DNA of 64,000 nt from positions 2,007,001-2,071,000 of the forward strand of contig JAJGOT010000001.1 in the NCBI GenBank assembly GCA_022457155.1, given 5' to 3'. The notes beneath the pieces are model-generated. The model was not told the origin of the DNA. It was given only the letters and a program-made list of their open reading frames with translations, and made no database searches. A program made the position numbers and the translations under genes. Below are positions 1-11,985 of the stretch, piece by piece. The stretch comes from Cladopsammia gracilis (lineage: Eukaryota > Cnidaria > Anthozoa > Scleractinia > Dendrophylliidae). Within the stretch, counting starts at the first letter, position 1, and every line of letters begins with the position of its first letter.

Positions 1-2428
1 GCTTTTAGTGCTTGTCGCAAGGCCGCATTCCTCAAAATCTGAATAACAGGGTTGAACGAGGACACAAGATAGGCGAAGGTAGACACCCAAGGAAACAGAA
101 TATTGCCTACAATGACGGTATTTTCAACATTCAGGAGCAACAAAATGGGAAGAATGGACAATAGCGTTGCTACTGTGTACAAAGCCATGTCTCTGAAGGC
201 TTTTTTCTCTCTTTTAAAGATGATCGCTAGCTGTGAGGTGTGAGTGGCGCTCAGGATCTTTCTGTTGTTGGTGCGGATTGCATGGAAGGTCAGAATGTGT
301 CCCGCGATGGGAATGGCAATCAATAGAGTCAGCGTGATGTTTTCCATTGGAGCATAAACCTCTTTAGGGGCTGAAGTCTCCAGAACGCTGATGTAAATGA
401 CCCAGACCACCCATGAAGTTACCACGGTCTTCACCATACCTGAAACAGTTAAGAAAGTGGTGCAAGGTTTATAAAGCAATCCAATAACCTTTTAGTTTAA
501 AGCGGTTCTCACTAAGATTCGTGAAACCAAGACTACGTAATCACTATGGCCATTCACAGCAGACAAGGATAATCCAACCAACCAATCAGAACTGGAAGCA
601 AATATATCAAACCGGCGCCAAGCGCGGGAAAACACGTGCAAGCAAGTCACGTGCATAATTGGTTTTACTTTTGCTTCTCAGTGATAAGTTGAGAAAAGGG
701 GGTAAGATTTTTTTAGCCAATCACAAAGCATACTAATACAAAACCAAAGCAATCGCGAAATTACTTTCGACAATCAATTGAAAACCGCTCTATGTCAGTA
801 ATGAGATTTATTTGCGGAAATGTCACGGAAAAAAATTACGTTTTCAGTTTCACCACATAGTTTTTTTTGGCGCGCGAGGCATGGGCACGAAAATGGCGCG
901 AGGGCGCGTTTGTTTATTTTGTTGACGTCACTGAAAATAAAGAGGGTTTTTAACGGTAGCTAAAACATTTATTGCGCGCATTCCACCGGTACATTTTTAT
1001 AAAGACTGATAAATTGGTAGGATTTTCTTGGTTCGCGATCACAAAAAATGACAACAATTTTTGTACATACACAAACCCAATAAATGTAAAAAACGAAAAG
1101 TGAATAAATTGCCGATAATTATGTACCGGTATTTTTTTGGCTTTTTCAGATTAGACTTACTGAATTTTTCTTCTGTTTCACCAAAAATCGTGAATATTTA
1201 CCGTTCAAAAACCGACAAAATCCGTTGAGAGGTTTGCTAGTCTTGACCAACAAGCCCAACAACTCAATCATTCGTTGCCACGGTAACGAACCAAGGCTGC
1301 CAAAATAGACTTTTCTGTAAACGAGAAAGCCTAAGCTACGTGTATGTGTATATCATGCCTAGTATCGCGAAACAAAACTCTTGAAAGACAGTAGATCATG
1401 TATATATTTTTTGGAAGACTGGCCAACAACTATATGGAGCCACCTAAGCAAAAACCATTCAATTGGAGCGCAAGGAATTAATTAATCGTTTCTCCTTAAA
1501 ACCACTAATTTTATTGGACCTGGGTATCCGGCAGCTCCATTGTTTTCAGGGCTAGGGTCCATTGTTGTGTTGTTTGTTCTATTATTTTCACAGCCAATCA
1601 GAGAAGACCTTGTAAGAACTGCGTACCGCACCGTTTCCATGCGTAAATCTCGGCGCATATCAAATAAGCTGCTTTGCTCCACTTTGACGCTCCACGGTTT
1701 ATTTAAGTATCATTTTATTCATTTTGTCCCGTGAGGCCACTAGACAACTTATTATGAATGAATATAACTGACATACCTCCACTAAGGTGCGGGATTGCAG
1801 AAAACTAGTTTAATGAGATGGAAATCATATTTCTCTCTCATTGAATAACAATACATCCCATTGTATCATGCTTCGTTCTAAAAAAAACTGAATTAATTTT
1901 CTGCAATCCTGCACATCACTTCATACCTCGCAGTGTTATGTTTACCGAATAGGCAATGGGCCTGGACACGGCATACAGCCTTTCGATGCTTGTTATCGCC
2001 AAGTTTAGGAACGTACAACCAACCAACAGGAATGGTAGCGACTTACTGGCTTGGTAAAGATGCACCAGTTTGCAGGGCCTTTCGGTGTGATGCAGAAGAA
2101 AGCGCCATGAAACATATACCGGCTGAGCAACCAGGCCTGTAAGACAATCAGCGGCGGCCAGGCTACATAGCAGTACATTGACAGGACGGTGAAGGGCGGA
2201 AGTGCGTATGACAGTTGCTATGATGGCCAGATTAACCAGGAATGCAAAAATGGCGAAGGGGATGTTGATAACCGTTATCGCAATATCACTGATGTACACA
2301 GACTGGACACAAGTGGCGTTAAGAATATAAGAAGGGAAGCACAGTACAGAAGTGTCATCGTTTGGGAGTGTACTGTTTGACGCATTGTTTGAGCCATCGT
2401 GCAATGTTTCATTGAATAACGTGTCCAT
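1..2428 (-). CDS. Class A (rhodopsin-like) GPCR, copy A, two exons, 3' end cut by window edge
   Basis: Exon 1 is 2428-1927 (502 bp) and ends at a GAG|GTATGA donor. Exon 2 begins at 439 after a TTTCAG acceptor and runs off the left edge, lacking only about ten C-terminal residues compared with the paralogue at 15187-18023. Both junctions are phase 1 and rebuild a glycine just before TM4. The N-terminus has NxS/T sequons (NET, NAS, NAT). Hydrophobic segments lie near residues 48-73, 83-107 and 118-150 in exon 1 and four more in exon 2. N66 (1.50), D94 (2.50) and C119 (TM3 disulfide cysteine) are present. The DRY motif is ERL (149-151) and the TM7 NPxxY reads NPVIQ, so it is a divergent receptor. 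The ligand is unknown. Exon 2 aligns with copy B without indels and has no stops, so the gene looks functional. The intron (440-1926) carries a MITE absent from copy B. Confidence 0.85.
545..794. repeat. MITE in GPCR copy A intron
   Basis: This 250 bp segment closely matches 12363-12649, including the shared core GGCGCCAAGCGCGGGAAA and an end resembling CAATTGAAAAC. The paralogous intron of copy B continues directly from the left flank (up to about 544) into other sequence, so the segment inserted after the duplication or was lost from copy B. No coding capacity is visible. Confidence 0.65.
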
Positions 2429-5400
2429 GATTCCGTTGTTCTCCAGGAGTCGAATCTGTTGTCACATGATCTTGGGTAATTGTTGGAAGATGTAACACCG
2501 TGATAACCTTTTCCGAAGAATTAAAAAGAAAAGACAAATAAGTAATGAATGCACATAATCCACAGTTCATTTGCTATAGACCCCATGGGAGGGATGGGGG
2601 GGGGGTAATGGGGAGGGGGCAGGAGGAAGGGGCGTAGGGGGCTTCTCGTGCATCCGCCACTGCTGAAATTTGGTTGACATCACTGAACCTTGCAGTATGG
2701 ACACGTATAGGATAGTATGGGACATGTGCCACATTTGAACCAAGTTGTATTACCTTGCTTGCCAAGACTCCAACATCTGGAAGTTCATGGTTTCGACTTC
2801 CGTTGGGGGACTCAGAACTTTTTGTTGTTCTGCACCCCAATATTTCGACCTGAGAGCGCATAACCATTTCTTCCTTTTTCCAATTACAAATTGAGAAAAT
2901 TTGGCGAGAAAAACGAAACAGTCTGTTTGTAATCTAATCTTAACTAATTTGGATTGGGACTCGTAGGTTTATCAAGCTGTGTGAGCTTTATGAAGCCTTC
3001 AATACGAAATATAATTGCATGACTAATATTTTAAACTACTACCAAGTAATAAGTGTAGTCCAGTGTCACCTATTATATGAGGCAGGAAGTATGGAAGATA
3101 TCAAGATATCCATCAATAAATATTTTTGGATAATCAACATACAAGGATTGAGCTAGAGACGTCAACGGAGCTAAATTTAGAAACGGCGAAGGTGAAAAAG
3201 TTTTACTGGTTGGCATGATTTAACGCGAATTTCAACTTCAATTCGGCGAGTTATCGTTATTTGGGTGTTCCACTGCTATTAAATTCGCTAAATCGCCCCG
3301 AGGAGCAGGCAAACAACAAAGAATACAACACAGCAACAGGGTAAGTCAATTTATTCACAAAACATTCGAATTTTAAGTTTTAAAACAAAACCGTTGCATT
3401 CCCATATCGAATCTTTGTAACACAATACCGCTTATAAAGCAAGGGTCGCGTCCCGGTTATCTGATAGTGAGCTTGGGTCGCCTGTGGTCACAGCGGCGCG
3501 TGACCATGAGTAATAATCAAAGAATTTGAAATATCATGTCGTTGTGGCGATAAAGAAACTGAGGATAAACAGAACCATTCCTCTGACGAGACCCAAGCAG
3601 GTCGAAACAGCTGTCCACGGTTGCATTTTGGCTTTCAGTTTGGGCTCTATCATGTCGTTGTAGCGTTAAATGTTCTACGTAGTATCAGCCTTGCTCTATA
3701 CTTTGATTGTATCTCTATTTTTGGCTGACTGGATCTGCTCCAGATCCTACGCACACCAGCAGCATTTTCGTTCCCGGTTCTTTGCTTCTTATTCATTTGA
3801 TAAAACTCAGGTTCATTGCTAGAATTGGTACGATCCCAATCCTAAACACTTTTTACTCGGCATTTAAAATCGAATTAAAAAACAGTTAAAAGTAAAATAT
3901 ATGAGTCAAGATCACAGGATTTCGCACCCGCCCTTCACGAACCAAAGTATACCTTAACACGACAGTGGGCGGATTTGTACCACGGCCCCAAAAAACGGTA
4001 TACAAGCCTAACATTTAAATACTTTACTATAAAAGGAACAGTTACCTTGCGTTTCCCGTAAAGGAGATGCTGCGCTGAATAGTTTTAGACGGCAAGGTCA
4101 GTAATGACAAATAATATATTTTCAGTCTGCCGGTAATGACACATATATTTTCAGTCTATATACAAGACCGCGGCTCATACATAACATAAATATTGCATCC
4201 CTTTCATTTTGAGCCTCTAGAAGCCTCTATTTCATTGGCCTTGTAAAACACAGCTGCAATTGATTTTACGGCAAGGAGCCATTAATTGTTGTTTTGTTTT
4301 ATTGTTTTCTCTTCCAATGGTGAGACCCAGTATACAAGACCGTGGCTCATATCATAACATAAATATTACATCCCTTTCATTGCTCCAAATTGGGTTGTTT
4401 AATTTTGTTAATGTAATGCAGGGTTCATCTTTCTTCTTTGGCGTTAGGTTATTAAAAAGTAATTAATTATTTGGCTTGACAAAATGGCAAGTTCAATATA
4501 CTTTGTAATTCAAATGTAAGTCAGGACGGAATAAAAGCGATTAAAATTATGACAAGTCATTGAACAGCTAGCCTGCGAATACAGCCGCCTCGCCGCGAGC
4601 GATGAGACGAGGCGGCTGTATTCAGGTCAGTGAACAGCTGTCTTTTATTGAAAGCTAGCAAATGAAACAACTTATAAAACAAAGTTATCCCACTTTAATG
4701 GTACATGTTGTGAAAGTTAATTTAACTTTCATAACGGGGCTATTAATGCGCAAATAAGTCACTTTGGTGTCATTAATCGAGTGAACGAGTTAAAGTAATA
4801 TGGCAATCTTATTTCAAATTATTATTCGTGGCGCAGCACACGAGTTGTGAATGCAGCTCTGCGTTTTCTTTTCTTTTTTTCGTGTCACATTTGTGAACGC
4901 ATATTTAGTTAATGCCGACGACTATATGGCTTGTAGCCATGACATACATACCGCAAAATATCTTCGTGTGTTGACTTGAGAAGCAGAAGGATAATTTACA
5001 GCGTACAACTGCAAGTTTTCAAGAAAATGCAAGGCGTTCATGGATGGATAAGACCGTTTGTTATTGTGTTCCCCGCTTATCGCTGTGGGATTTTTGTTCC
5101 GGCAAGTTTTTTGTTTTATATAACTTGCAATTTGATTAGCGATCGAGTTGTGAAGTGTCGGCTATTGAATGTAGTGAATGTATAGTCTTACATATTTTAA
5201 GCTTATTGTTCTGCGAAAAAGCACTCCAAACACTTGGGAATCAATACTGCAATGAGGTAAAGAGGCCACGAGTTTAAGCTGTGTACAGCTTCTTGTTTAT
5301 AGGTAAAAAACAGCAAATAGTTTTCCTTGTCTTAGTTAGCTTACATAAAAACGCAATTTAGTATTCTTAGACCTTTTAATAATATCGAAGGCTATCTATA

Positions 5401-5836
5401 CCCTATTATTAATTCAATCATTCGTTAACGGCTACGTGCCTTTACCTCGGAAATATAATATCCGGCAGTTTGACTCGAGTGGCGTATTTACGCAGAAAAT
5501 CGCTAAGTCACGCCCTTTTTAACTGCTTAGCTATTGTTCCAATTTATTTTCATTTTTCTAATGTCATGAATTGTCAAGGAGCTGAATTTGTAGGGACTCT
5601 CTGAAGTTCAAAATGAGTAATTCTAAATCCGAATGAAAAGAAACTCTTGTAAATTTTCTCACCCAATGACTAAAAGTCAATCATATTTCGTGTACAGTTT
5701 ATATTTAAACAGTAGCATTTTTCGTGTTCTCCCGGCAACATCTCTTGTAGCTTTATAACGCCGGATAAACTCGTAGAAAATGCGGCATATTGCTTAAGTA
5801 AAGACATTTAACACGCGATGTTAAGAACAAATCACT
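2429..5836. other. Intergenic, GPCR A to transporter A
   Basis: No convincing gene is visible. The stretch holds the presumed upstream region of GPCR A, with a G-rich tract near 2586-2630 that is conserved upstream of copy B (18187-18240). It also holds the region beyond the transporter A stop codon. Blocks at about 2870-3240 and 3800-4850 have recognisable counterparts at 19775-20740 and 26740-27910. Short open frames here lack domain character. Confidence 0.5.
4577..4623. repeat. Perfect 16-bp hairpin
   Basis: Arms 4577-4592 and 4608-4623 are exact reverse complements (GAATACAGCCGCCTCG and its complement) around a 15-nt loop. It is a small foldback or MITE remnant; nothing suggests a gene. 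Confidence 0.7.
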
Positions 5837-7153
5837 TTAGCCAATAAATAAAGCTTTTCCTGAAAATACAGCTCCAAATATTAGCGTAACAGCGCCAAGT
5901 AGTATTAGCAACACATCAATACAAATTTCATGTGCTTTCAGCTGATTAAACTTTAACTTCAGGTGTAAGGCACATGGAAAAATATACGTAATAAATGCGA
6001 CAATTACACTTCCAGTAAACGAAACAATCAGAGCAAATTTTGGTACCAGGATTGCTATCACAACCGTAAACAGAACCATAATGATGCGAATCAGTATTGA
6101 ACCCAGTATCGGGATTTTAGAAAAGGCGTTCGTGATCAAGACTTCCGTTTCCTCCAGTAAGACAAACACTGGGAAAAGAGGCAGGGCGTATGAAAGTATA
6201 CAACTGAAAACAAAAATGAAACTTACACTCATACGAAAGGGACCTGCAGGGAAATTGTTAATAATAACTTCATATGTGCTGGATCCAAAGGAAAGGAATG
6301 AAAAAGATGAAAAAGTAATTTTCAGCAATACGTTTACAAGATACGCTATAGCAAGAGCCATGGTAAATTTGTGTTTTTCACGCATGCTGTCCTCAGCTAA
6401 AGGTAAGATTGGAACCGCGCCATAACTGTAAATTATAATCGGAAGAGCGATAATGACACCTTCAGTGTCCCAAAACAGAAAAGTGTCCAAACTCCACTCA
6501 TCCACGTGATCGGCACCGTACCAGAGAATAGAGATCAAAACGGAGATTAACGCAACAACGCTAAGATAACTAAACCAGGCGATTTCTGATAAGGACTTCA
6601 GGAACGTTGTTGGAAAAACCGCGACTCCTGCAATGCATGTCCACTCAGTGACTGTGAGGGGGACTGATGGGAGGGCGTGACTCATCAGAGATCCGCAGAG
6701 AATCAGATACGAAACTGAAGTCTGAAACAAAATCACGTGTACTGAAGCTGTTACAAGATAGCCTCCGTATTTGGGCCAAAGAACCTCTCCTAAGTCTTTG
6801 AACGTTGACCTCTTCCTTATTCGTCTTCGTTTATCATCAGTGTCATAAAGACACTCGATAAGAACTTTCCCTGTATACCATGAGCAAATCGGTATTATTA
6901 AAAAAGCCAGGATGGCAACAATCTCTCCACGTTTGACAGCATACGGCAGAGCCAAGAAGCCAATACCTTCAATAAAGTTAACGATGTTGACCACTGTTTT
7001 GAAAACTGAAGCACTGTCAGTGGAGGGCTGGGGGTTGTCTTTGCGTGCTGGTTTTGTGACGTCACTGTCAGTAGAATATTCAGCGTCGCTGGACTGCAGC
7101 TCTGTGATGGCTAAACGTTCGAAATCTTCGTCAGAAAGGTCACTTGTATCCAT
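5837..7153 (-). CDS. SLC32/VIAAT-like vesicular amino-acid transporter, copy A
   Basis: An uninterrupted 438-codon frame from ATG at 7153 to the stop at 5837. It resembles the Aa_trans family, closest in recognisable motifs to SLC32 (vesicular GABA/glycine transporter). After an acidic, Ser-rich cytosolic N-terminus of about 50 residues comes the first helix region with VNIVNFIEGIGFLALPYA, then CSWYTGKVLIECLYD, then roughly ten hydrophobic segments to the C-terminus. Family members load amino acids into synaptic or secretory vesicles or lysosomes using the proton gradient; substrate cannot be read from sequence. Extending the frame further upstream needs a non-ATG start and crosses a CTGTTTGTAG stretch that looks like a splice acceptor, so a 5'UTR intron is possible. 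Copy B at 29652-30968 has the same length. Human SLC32A1 is longer and has an intron, so the single coding exon is notable. Confidence 0.88.
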   Translation of the reverse strand: MDTSDLSDEDFERLAITELQSSDAEYSTDSDVTKPARKDNPQPSTDSASVFKTVVNIVNFIEGIGFLALPYAVKRGEIVAILAFLIIPICSWYTGKVLIECLYDTDDKRRRIRKRSTFKDLGEVLWPKYGGYLVTASVHVILFQTSVSYLILCGSLMSHALPSVPLTVTEWTCIAGVAVFPTTFLKSLSEIAWFSYLSVVALISVLISILWYGADHVDEWSLDTFLFWDTEGVIIALPIIIYSYGAVPILPLAEDSMREKHKFTMALAIAYLVNVLLKITFSSFSFLSFGSSTYEVIINNFPAGPFRMSVSFIFVFSCILSYALPLFPVFVLLEETEVLITNAFSKIPILGSILIRIIMVLFTVVIAILVPKFALIVSFTGSVIVAFITYIFPCALHLKLKFNQLKAHEICIDVLLILLGAVTLIFGAVFSGKALFIG

Positions 7154-7738
7154 GCTCAACTTGTAGTATGAGTGGCTACAAACAGATTGAATAATAGATA
7201 ATTATACAGTGTGCATATCGTAAATCTGACATGTTGATTTTTTAAAATATTTCGAAACGAAAACGTGTACTTTCTAACCTCTCCAAACCGTTTTTTAATC
7301 AGTGCACAGGAAGATGGCTTTTCTGGCCTTACTTTTCGCATTTTCACAGCCTGCCATTAAATTTGCATGTTTTTAAAGAAAAGCTCACCGCATTTCTGTG
7401 ACGTCACAGAGAGCTGTGGGAAATTCAAATGAGTAGCATGTAGGAGAATTTGCCATGAGCCTCGCAGCTCTCAGAATCCAATATTTCATCGGCCTTGTAC
7501 AACACAGCTGCTATTGCTTTAGGGCAAGGAGCCATTGTTATTGTTTTTGGTTGATTGTTTTCTCTTCCTTTTCGACTATTTTTCCGGTTTTCCTGAAGGT
7601 AAGTAAAAAATGCCAGGGTTTAGATGTGTTGCGTATGAGTGCGAGAAAGAGGCTGACAGAAATGCAGGAATTTCGTTACACAATTTAAAAAAGCCGAAAC
7701 AATAGCACACCTACAGAAAAACAATTCATAATAACTAG
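7154..7738. other. Upstream region of transporter A
   Basis: No gene is visible. Homology to copy B fades by about 7350. A segment near 7480-7570 resembles 4225-4315 (a shared 'cattGGCCTTGTAaaACACAGCTG' type motif), so it is probably a dispersed repeat. Confidence 0.4.
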
Positions 7739-8640
7739 CAGGGGCGTTGCTAGCCTGTAGGCCCATAGACCCGGGTCTACAGATTTTTCAGCCCACCTGA
7801 CATATTTTTAAAATGTATGAGGAAAAAAATCCTGAAATTCTTTCACGTTCGTAATAAAAAAGAAAACGCAATTAATTAACGAGTGATCTTAGGATTATAG
7901 ATGTTTTGCACGGCAGCCATGTTGCATGGCACAACCGGTTTTTTGGCGACAACCGGTTGCTATGGTAACGAGATATGACGTCATAAGTAGCATGAGGTCA
8001 AGCCTTTTTTTAATAAAAATGCGTATTTTCACCTTTTTTCGGCGAAAAACATAAAATGCTACCAAAAGCATCAAAATGTTTAATTATATGTTATTTTGCA
8101 ACTCTAGCAAAAAATGTGCAATTTCCACATTTTTACCGATAAATTTGAATTTTTAGCAAAATCCAAGATGGCAGCCATCTTGGGAGCCATTTTGGATGAC
8201 GTCACGGACCCCAGCAGCGCCACAACCCATAATATTTACCTTATCTTGTAGAGCACATCACAGGCTATCCATATGATTTAGACTTAAAATATTTCCGAAA
8301 TATTGCAACATCGCAAAAACCCAAGGGGGTGGGTTGCAACACCCCCTCCCCCCTTCCTTGTACTACGGTGGAGGTATAAGTTCGTGTGCACGTCCGAGGG
8401 CTATAGCAAAGTCTATATAGAAGTTATATCGACTTCACAAACACTTTTCGAGTCTCAGGAATGTAGTACTGGCGTTTTTGAGAGACAAATCCAAAACGTT
8501 TTTCCGGGGGGGGGGGCACACCCCCCGGACCGCCCTACAAGCTCGTGCCTACATGTTGCGCGCCTTCGGCATGCCTGCTAGAATTCAAGCAGGTCTGGTT
8601 AGTATTCAAGTATTCAAAAACCTCGCTACGCCCTTGAATA
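7739..8640. mobile_element. Non-autonomous DNA element with imperfect TIRs
   Basis: The left edge reads AGGGGCGTTGCTAG and the right edge CTCGCTACGCCCTTG, approximately inverted. Inside is a segment (7900-7965) carrying GCACGGCAGCCATGTTGCAT, also found in the palindrome at 39028-39163, plus C/G-rich tracts. Open frames inside are low-complexity and not protein-like. Confidence 0.5.
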
Positions 8641-8822
8641 GTAAAAGTAAGGTCGAAAAAAGTGATCTTCCCGTGCTGTGATTTAAAAACGGTTTGGAGA
8701 GGTAAGTAAATACACGCCTTTTGAAATATTTCAAAAATTTGATCGAACTGGCACTTTAAGGTCTTGTTCTCACATTTAACTTAACCGAGATTGAGTCCCC
8801 TCAGGGCTTTAAAGTAGGGAGC

Positions 8823-9100
8823 TTAAAGGTCCGTTTACACATGCGATGTTTGATGCGATTTTTGCCGCGCTCTCCGATGCAACTTTTCTCGCAAGTGCAA
8901 GCTAGCGGCGTTTTCTGTGCAATTCGGGTGATTTGCTGTGATTTCCGAAAAATCGCCGCCAAGTTGCATCAGGTTTCGAAAATGTTCGAAACCTCTGCGA
9001 CATCGCGCGACAAATCGCGCTCAAATCGCACTGAAATCGCCGCCCGTTTACACATGCCATTTGAAGATTCAACTCAGTTGCGCGCGACAAAAATAGGCCA
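8823..9100. repeat. Possible MITE fragment starting at TTAA
   Basis: It begins TTAAAGGTCCGTTTACACA. The CGTTTACACATG motif recurs near 9048. The composition of repeated CGATTT/AAATCGC words is typical of non-autonomous elements seen elsewhere here. No clear matching right terminus was found. Confidence 0.35.
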
Positions 9101-9217
9101 TTGCCGTAGTACTGTAGCTTCTATTGTGTTTAGGTCTAGGGCTATTGTTTCTGTTGTTTAACCTATTGTTTCGTTAACCAGTCACTGAGCTTGTTTGGAA
9201 AGGTACAGTCTCTCCCC

Positions 9218-9274
9218 ATTTCCGAGTTGCCTTTAGCCTCTCTATCAAAGCGAGGCTAGGTGCGAAACCTTTCA

Positions 9275-9305
<31 letters not shown>

Positions 9306-9379
9306 GAAAACTCATTTTCATATGAAAGGTTTCGCACCTAGCCTCGCTTTGATAGAGAGGCTAAAGGAAACTCGGAAAT
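9218..9379. repeat. Near-perfect foldback, arms about 78 bp
   Basis: Left arm from ATTTCCGAGTTG runs through CAAAGCGAGGCTAGGTGCG; the right arm is its reverse complement ending CAAACTCGGAAAT-like sequence, around a very short loop near 9297. It would extrude as a long hairpin. It is a MITE-type palindrome with no coding potential. Confidence 0.8.
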
Positions 9380-9420
9380 GGCCTATTGCATGGAAAGGTG
9401 CGTCGCTAATGCGCCGATCA

Positions 9421-10240
9421 ATTCGAAACATCAACACCCCCCCCCCCCCCCCCGGGCAATGCTCCGGGCATTTGAACTTTTGAAGATCGACTTGTTCAAA
9501 TTCCCGCCCCCTTAGGCCCAAATTGCATTCAATACCTCACACTAGCACTGGATTTGACTGTCAAATGCCCCTCCTAAAGATAAAATGTTTTTAGTGAGAA
9601 TTAAAAATACACTTCATTTTTGTTGGAGCTGAATTGGGTTTTGAACAAATCGCTTGCAAGCATCATTCCACGAGGTAAAAATTTATTATTCTAAACACGT
9701 TTTATAGCAACTGACAAATGTTTCCTTTATGATTTTTTTGTTTGAGAGGGGTTGTTGTTCATTTTACAGTGTTTTCCCTTTCAATCAATGGCTGTTCAAG
9801 CTCTGTGGACACTTAATAGACTGGCAATACAGTCAGCCACCTTAACTTCGAAATCTAGTACGCGTTGAACGGAAATTGAAGCTATATTTTAAAAAATCTA
9901 CGATTTATTAATATTTAACATATTTAACTATTCAACGGCACTGCAAAGCTTTGTCAGTTCCTTTTTCACTAGCCATTCTGCACTAACATAAACGATATTT
10001 TTTGCCTTTAAATTGTTCCATGTTGAATCTGAACTGACCAAGTGCGTTTGGTAGGCACCGGCCAAAAAAAGATATTTTGAACCTGACACGTCCGGTTCAA
10101 ATTCCCCACCCCACCCAGGCAAAGTCAAATTCCCCACCCCCGGGTGGCCTTTTACATCAAATTCCCGACTCCCCGGGCAAAGAAAACGTTCAAATGCCCG
10201 AGGGATGCCTGGGAGGGGGGTGAATGCTGATGTTTCGAAT
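9421..10240. mobile_element. MITE with ATTCGAAACATCA termini and C-rich subterminal repeats
   Basis: The ends ATTCGAAACATCA (left) and TGATGTTTCGAAT (right) are exact inverted repeats. Subterminal sequence is a long C run followed by CGGGCA and CATTTGAAC; the right end mirrors it with GTTCAAATGCCCG and a G run. Related CATTTGA/TCAAATGCCC words occur at 61790-62460. No open frame of note is present. Confidence 0.7.
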
Positions 10241-10689
10241 TCATCAGCGCATAATGTCTTTTCAATACGGAGACAATATCTGGTTCGTTATATTTGGGCA
10301 AATTCTAAAGAGACATACTTTTAGGATACTTCTGACGATTCTTCAAATTATATAAATAGCCAAATCCGAACAACAGGGCTTCTTGATCGTAATATATAAT
10401 CCTATTTACAAGCATGAGCGACAAGCAGAAGTGGATCATGGATCCATCCCTTTCATAACATGGTCACGGTGCATCTTCAACAGCAACATAGAATTCATCA
10501 CACAGAAATTTATTTCAAACAGGGCCACGTACGCAAAATGTTGACATCTTATCCGATGTCGGATTAGTGGATAACAGTCATAAAAAAATAACTTACAGTA
10601 ACGTTAAAAGCAGTAGAAAAACCCATGTACTACGAATAGTACGTACTCTCGGTAAAACAATAGTGCAATTTTAAAGATAATTTGTCATG

Positions 10690-10885
10690 CATCCCTACCT
10701 GCCTTGCTTCCCAATTCGACGGTACTTTTTCGTTGGTAATTACAATCAATGATGCTTTTACCAAGAGTCTCGTGAGGCAAACGTGTAACTGCAATTAATA
10801 ATCGCCAAGCTATGAATGTTCAATTTTATTTTGCTATTAGATGTTAAATAAAAACCCACTCTTTTAAGGGGGCGTAAAATGTGAT
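10690..10885. repeat. Block duplicated at 32090-32285
   Basis: About 195 bp here aligns with 32090-32285 at high identity without being palindromic, for example GCATCCCTACCTGC and CCAAGAGTCTCGTG. It is the right-most marker of the two-gene duplication and shows that copy A extended to at least 10.88 kb. Confidence 0.7.
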
Positions 10886-11106
10886 TTACCCCCTTTGGGC
10901 TAGCATGTGCTCAAAGTAATTAATTGCGCCAACCGCGTTCCCAGTGTCTTCTCCTTTCCGTCCCCTGGAGCGAGAGAGAGGGAGACTCTGGCACCGGCTG
11001 GTCACGTGTCTCCCAGAATAAAAATTTCCCCATGAGGGGTCCCTGTTTCTGAAAGTTTTGTTGCCCAAAATGTTTGTAAACATCACAACAAGGCTGGCTT
11101 CGGCGG

Positions 11107-11568
11107 TTGAGATCCGTCATGTTTTATAGCAGCCTTCACTTTGCGGTTGTAAATAGCAGCTTCTGGAACATAAATCTCAAACCAAAACAAGTCAAGTGCC
11201 TGGAAGCAATTTACTCTGGAAGAGCTACCATCGGAGTACTGCCAACAGGATACGGAAAATCGATCATCTTCCATCTTTTACCCGGATTTTTCTTGAACAA
11301 AATGAACTTTCGATCGACACAGACAGTCTCGCCAATTCATCCCGTTATTGTCGCCGTTTCGCCGTCGAACTCTCTGATTAGCGACCAGATCAGAAGAAAT
11401 AACGACGGAAAAGTCAAAGCGGCTATCCGTAATGTAAGAAAGGCCAAAAACAGCGTTAATCTAGAGCTGGATGAGACGAGCGAGACGAACTCCTCGTGGC
11501 TAAAAGATACGAAATACGATATAATTTTCACATGTGGTCTTAGGAATCAGATAGGAAGTTTCGTTTGA
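11107..11568 (+). pseudogene. RecQ-like helicase N-terminal fragment
   Basis: The frame contains LKPKQVKCLEAIYSGR followed by the Walker A region GVLPTGYGKSIIFHLLP (motifs 0 and I of RecQ-type SF2 helicases). Next comes a motif Ia-like VAVSPSNSLISDQI. The segment ending KYDIIFTC stops where family members continue into the HPEA and DEAH regions, so only about a quarter of a helicase domain remains. It is immediately followed by a LINE 3' end. Multicopy RecQ-like fragments are common in cnidarian genomes. I read this as a truncated, probably transposon-dispersed copy. Confidence 0.65.
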
Positions 11569-11609
11569 CCAGTCTTGATGCCACAAACACAAAATTGAAC
11601 AATTGACAA

Positions 11610-11932
11610 TAATGAACGTCTACTTGCGCCACCAGCCATAAGAACACGGAAGACAACAGGAGACAGAACTTTCATCGCGGCCGCGCCAGCCAGTGGAACT
11701 CATTACCGAACCAACTCAGAGCTGAGGACAGTTTTGATCATTTTAAGTCAGCTCTTAAAATACACTTTTTCAAATTAGCTTAAAATCTATAGTTTTAATC
11801 ACGATATAATCATAGTATGTATGTATTTTATTTATTTCATAATTTTAATTAATTGCTTAGTTTTAATGCACAGCGCATTAGATCATATACACAGGTATTT
11901 TTTTCGCCTTATAAATATTAAAGTTATTATTA

Positions 11933-11981
<49 letters not shown>

Positions 11982-11985
11982 AATT
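11610..11985 (+). mobile_element. LINE (CR1/L2-like) 3' end with (ATT)n tail
   Basis: Around 11640-11780 one frame, and after a one-base shift another, spells the C-terminal tail of non-LTR reverse transcriptase ORFs: TTGDRTF, then QWNSLPNQLRAEDSF, then FKSALKIHFFKLA and a stop. About 150 bp later comes an (ATT)n run at about 11929-11981, a normal microsatellite tail. The element is 5'-truncated and frameshifted. Confidence 0.75.

Noticed and set aside
2574..2867. 97-codon minus-strand frame upstream of GPCR A
   Set aside because: Covers the G-rich tract and a SINE-like relic; not conserved as a frame in copy B.
6081..6425. Plus-strand frame opposite the transporter (also 6912-7166 and 30727-30981)
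   Set aside because: Antisense shadows of the transporter genes, conserved only because the sense strand is coding.
8303..8681. Proline-rich open frames
   Set aside because: Noncoding DNA of the MITE at 7739-8640 with C/G tracts; no homologous motif recognised.
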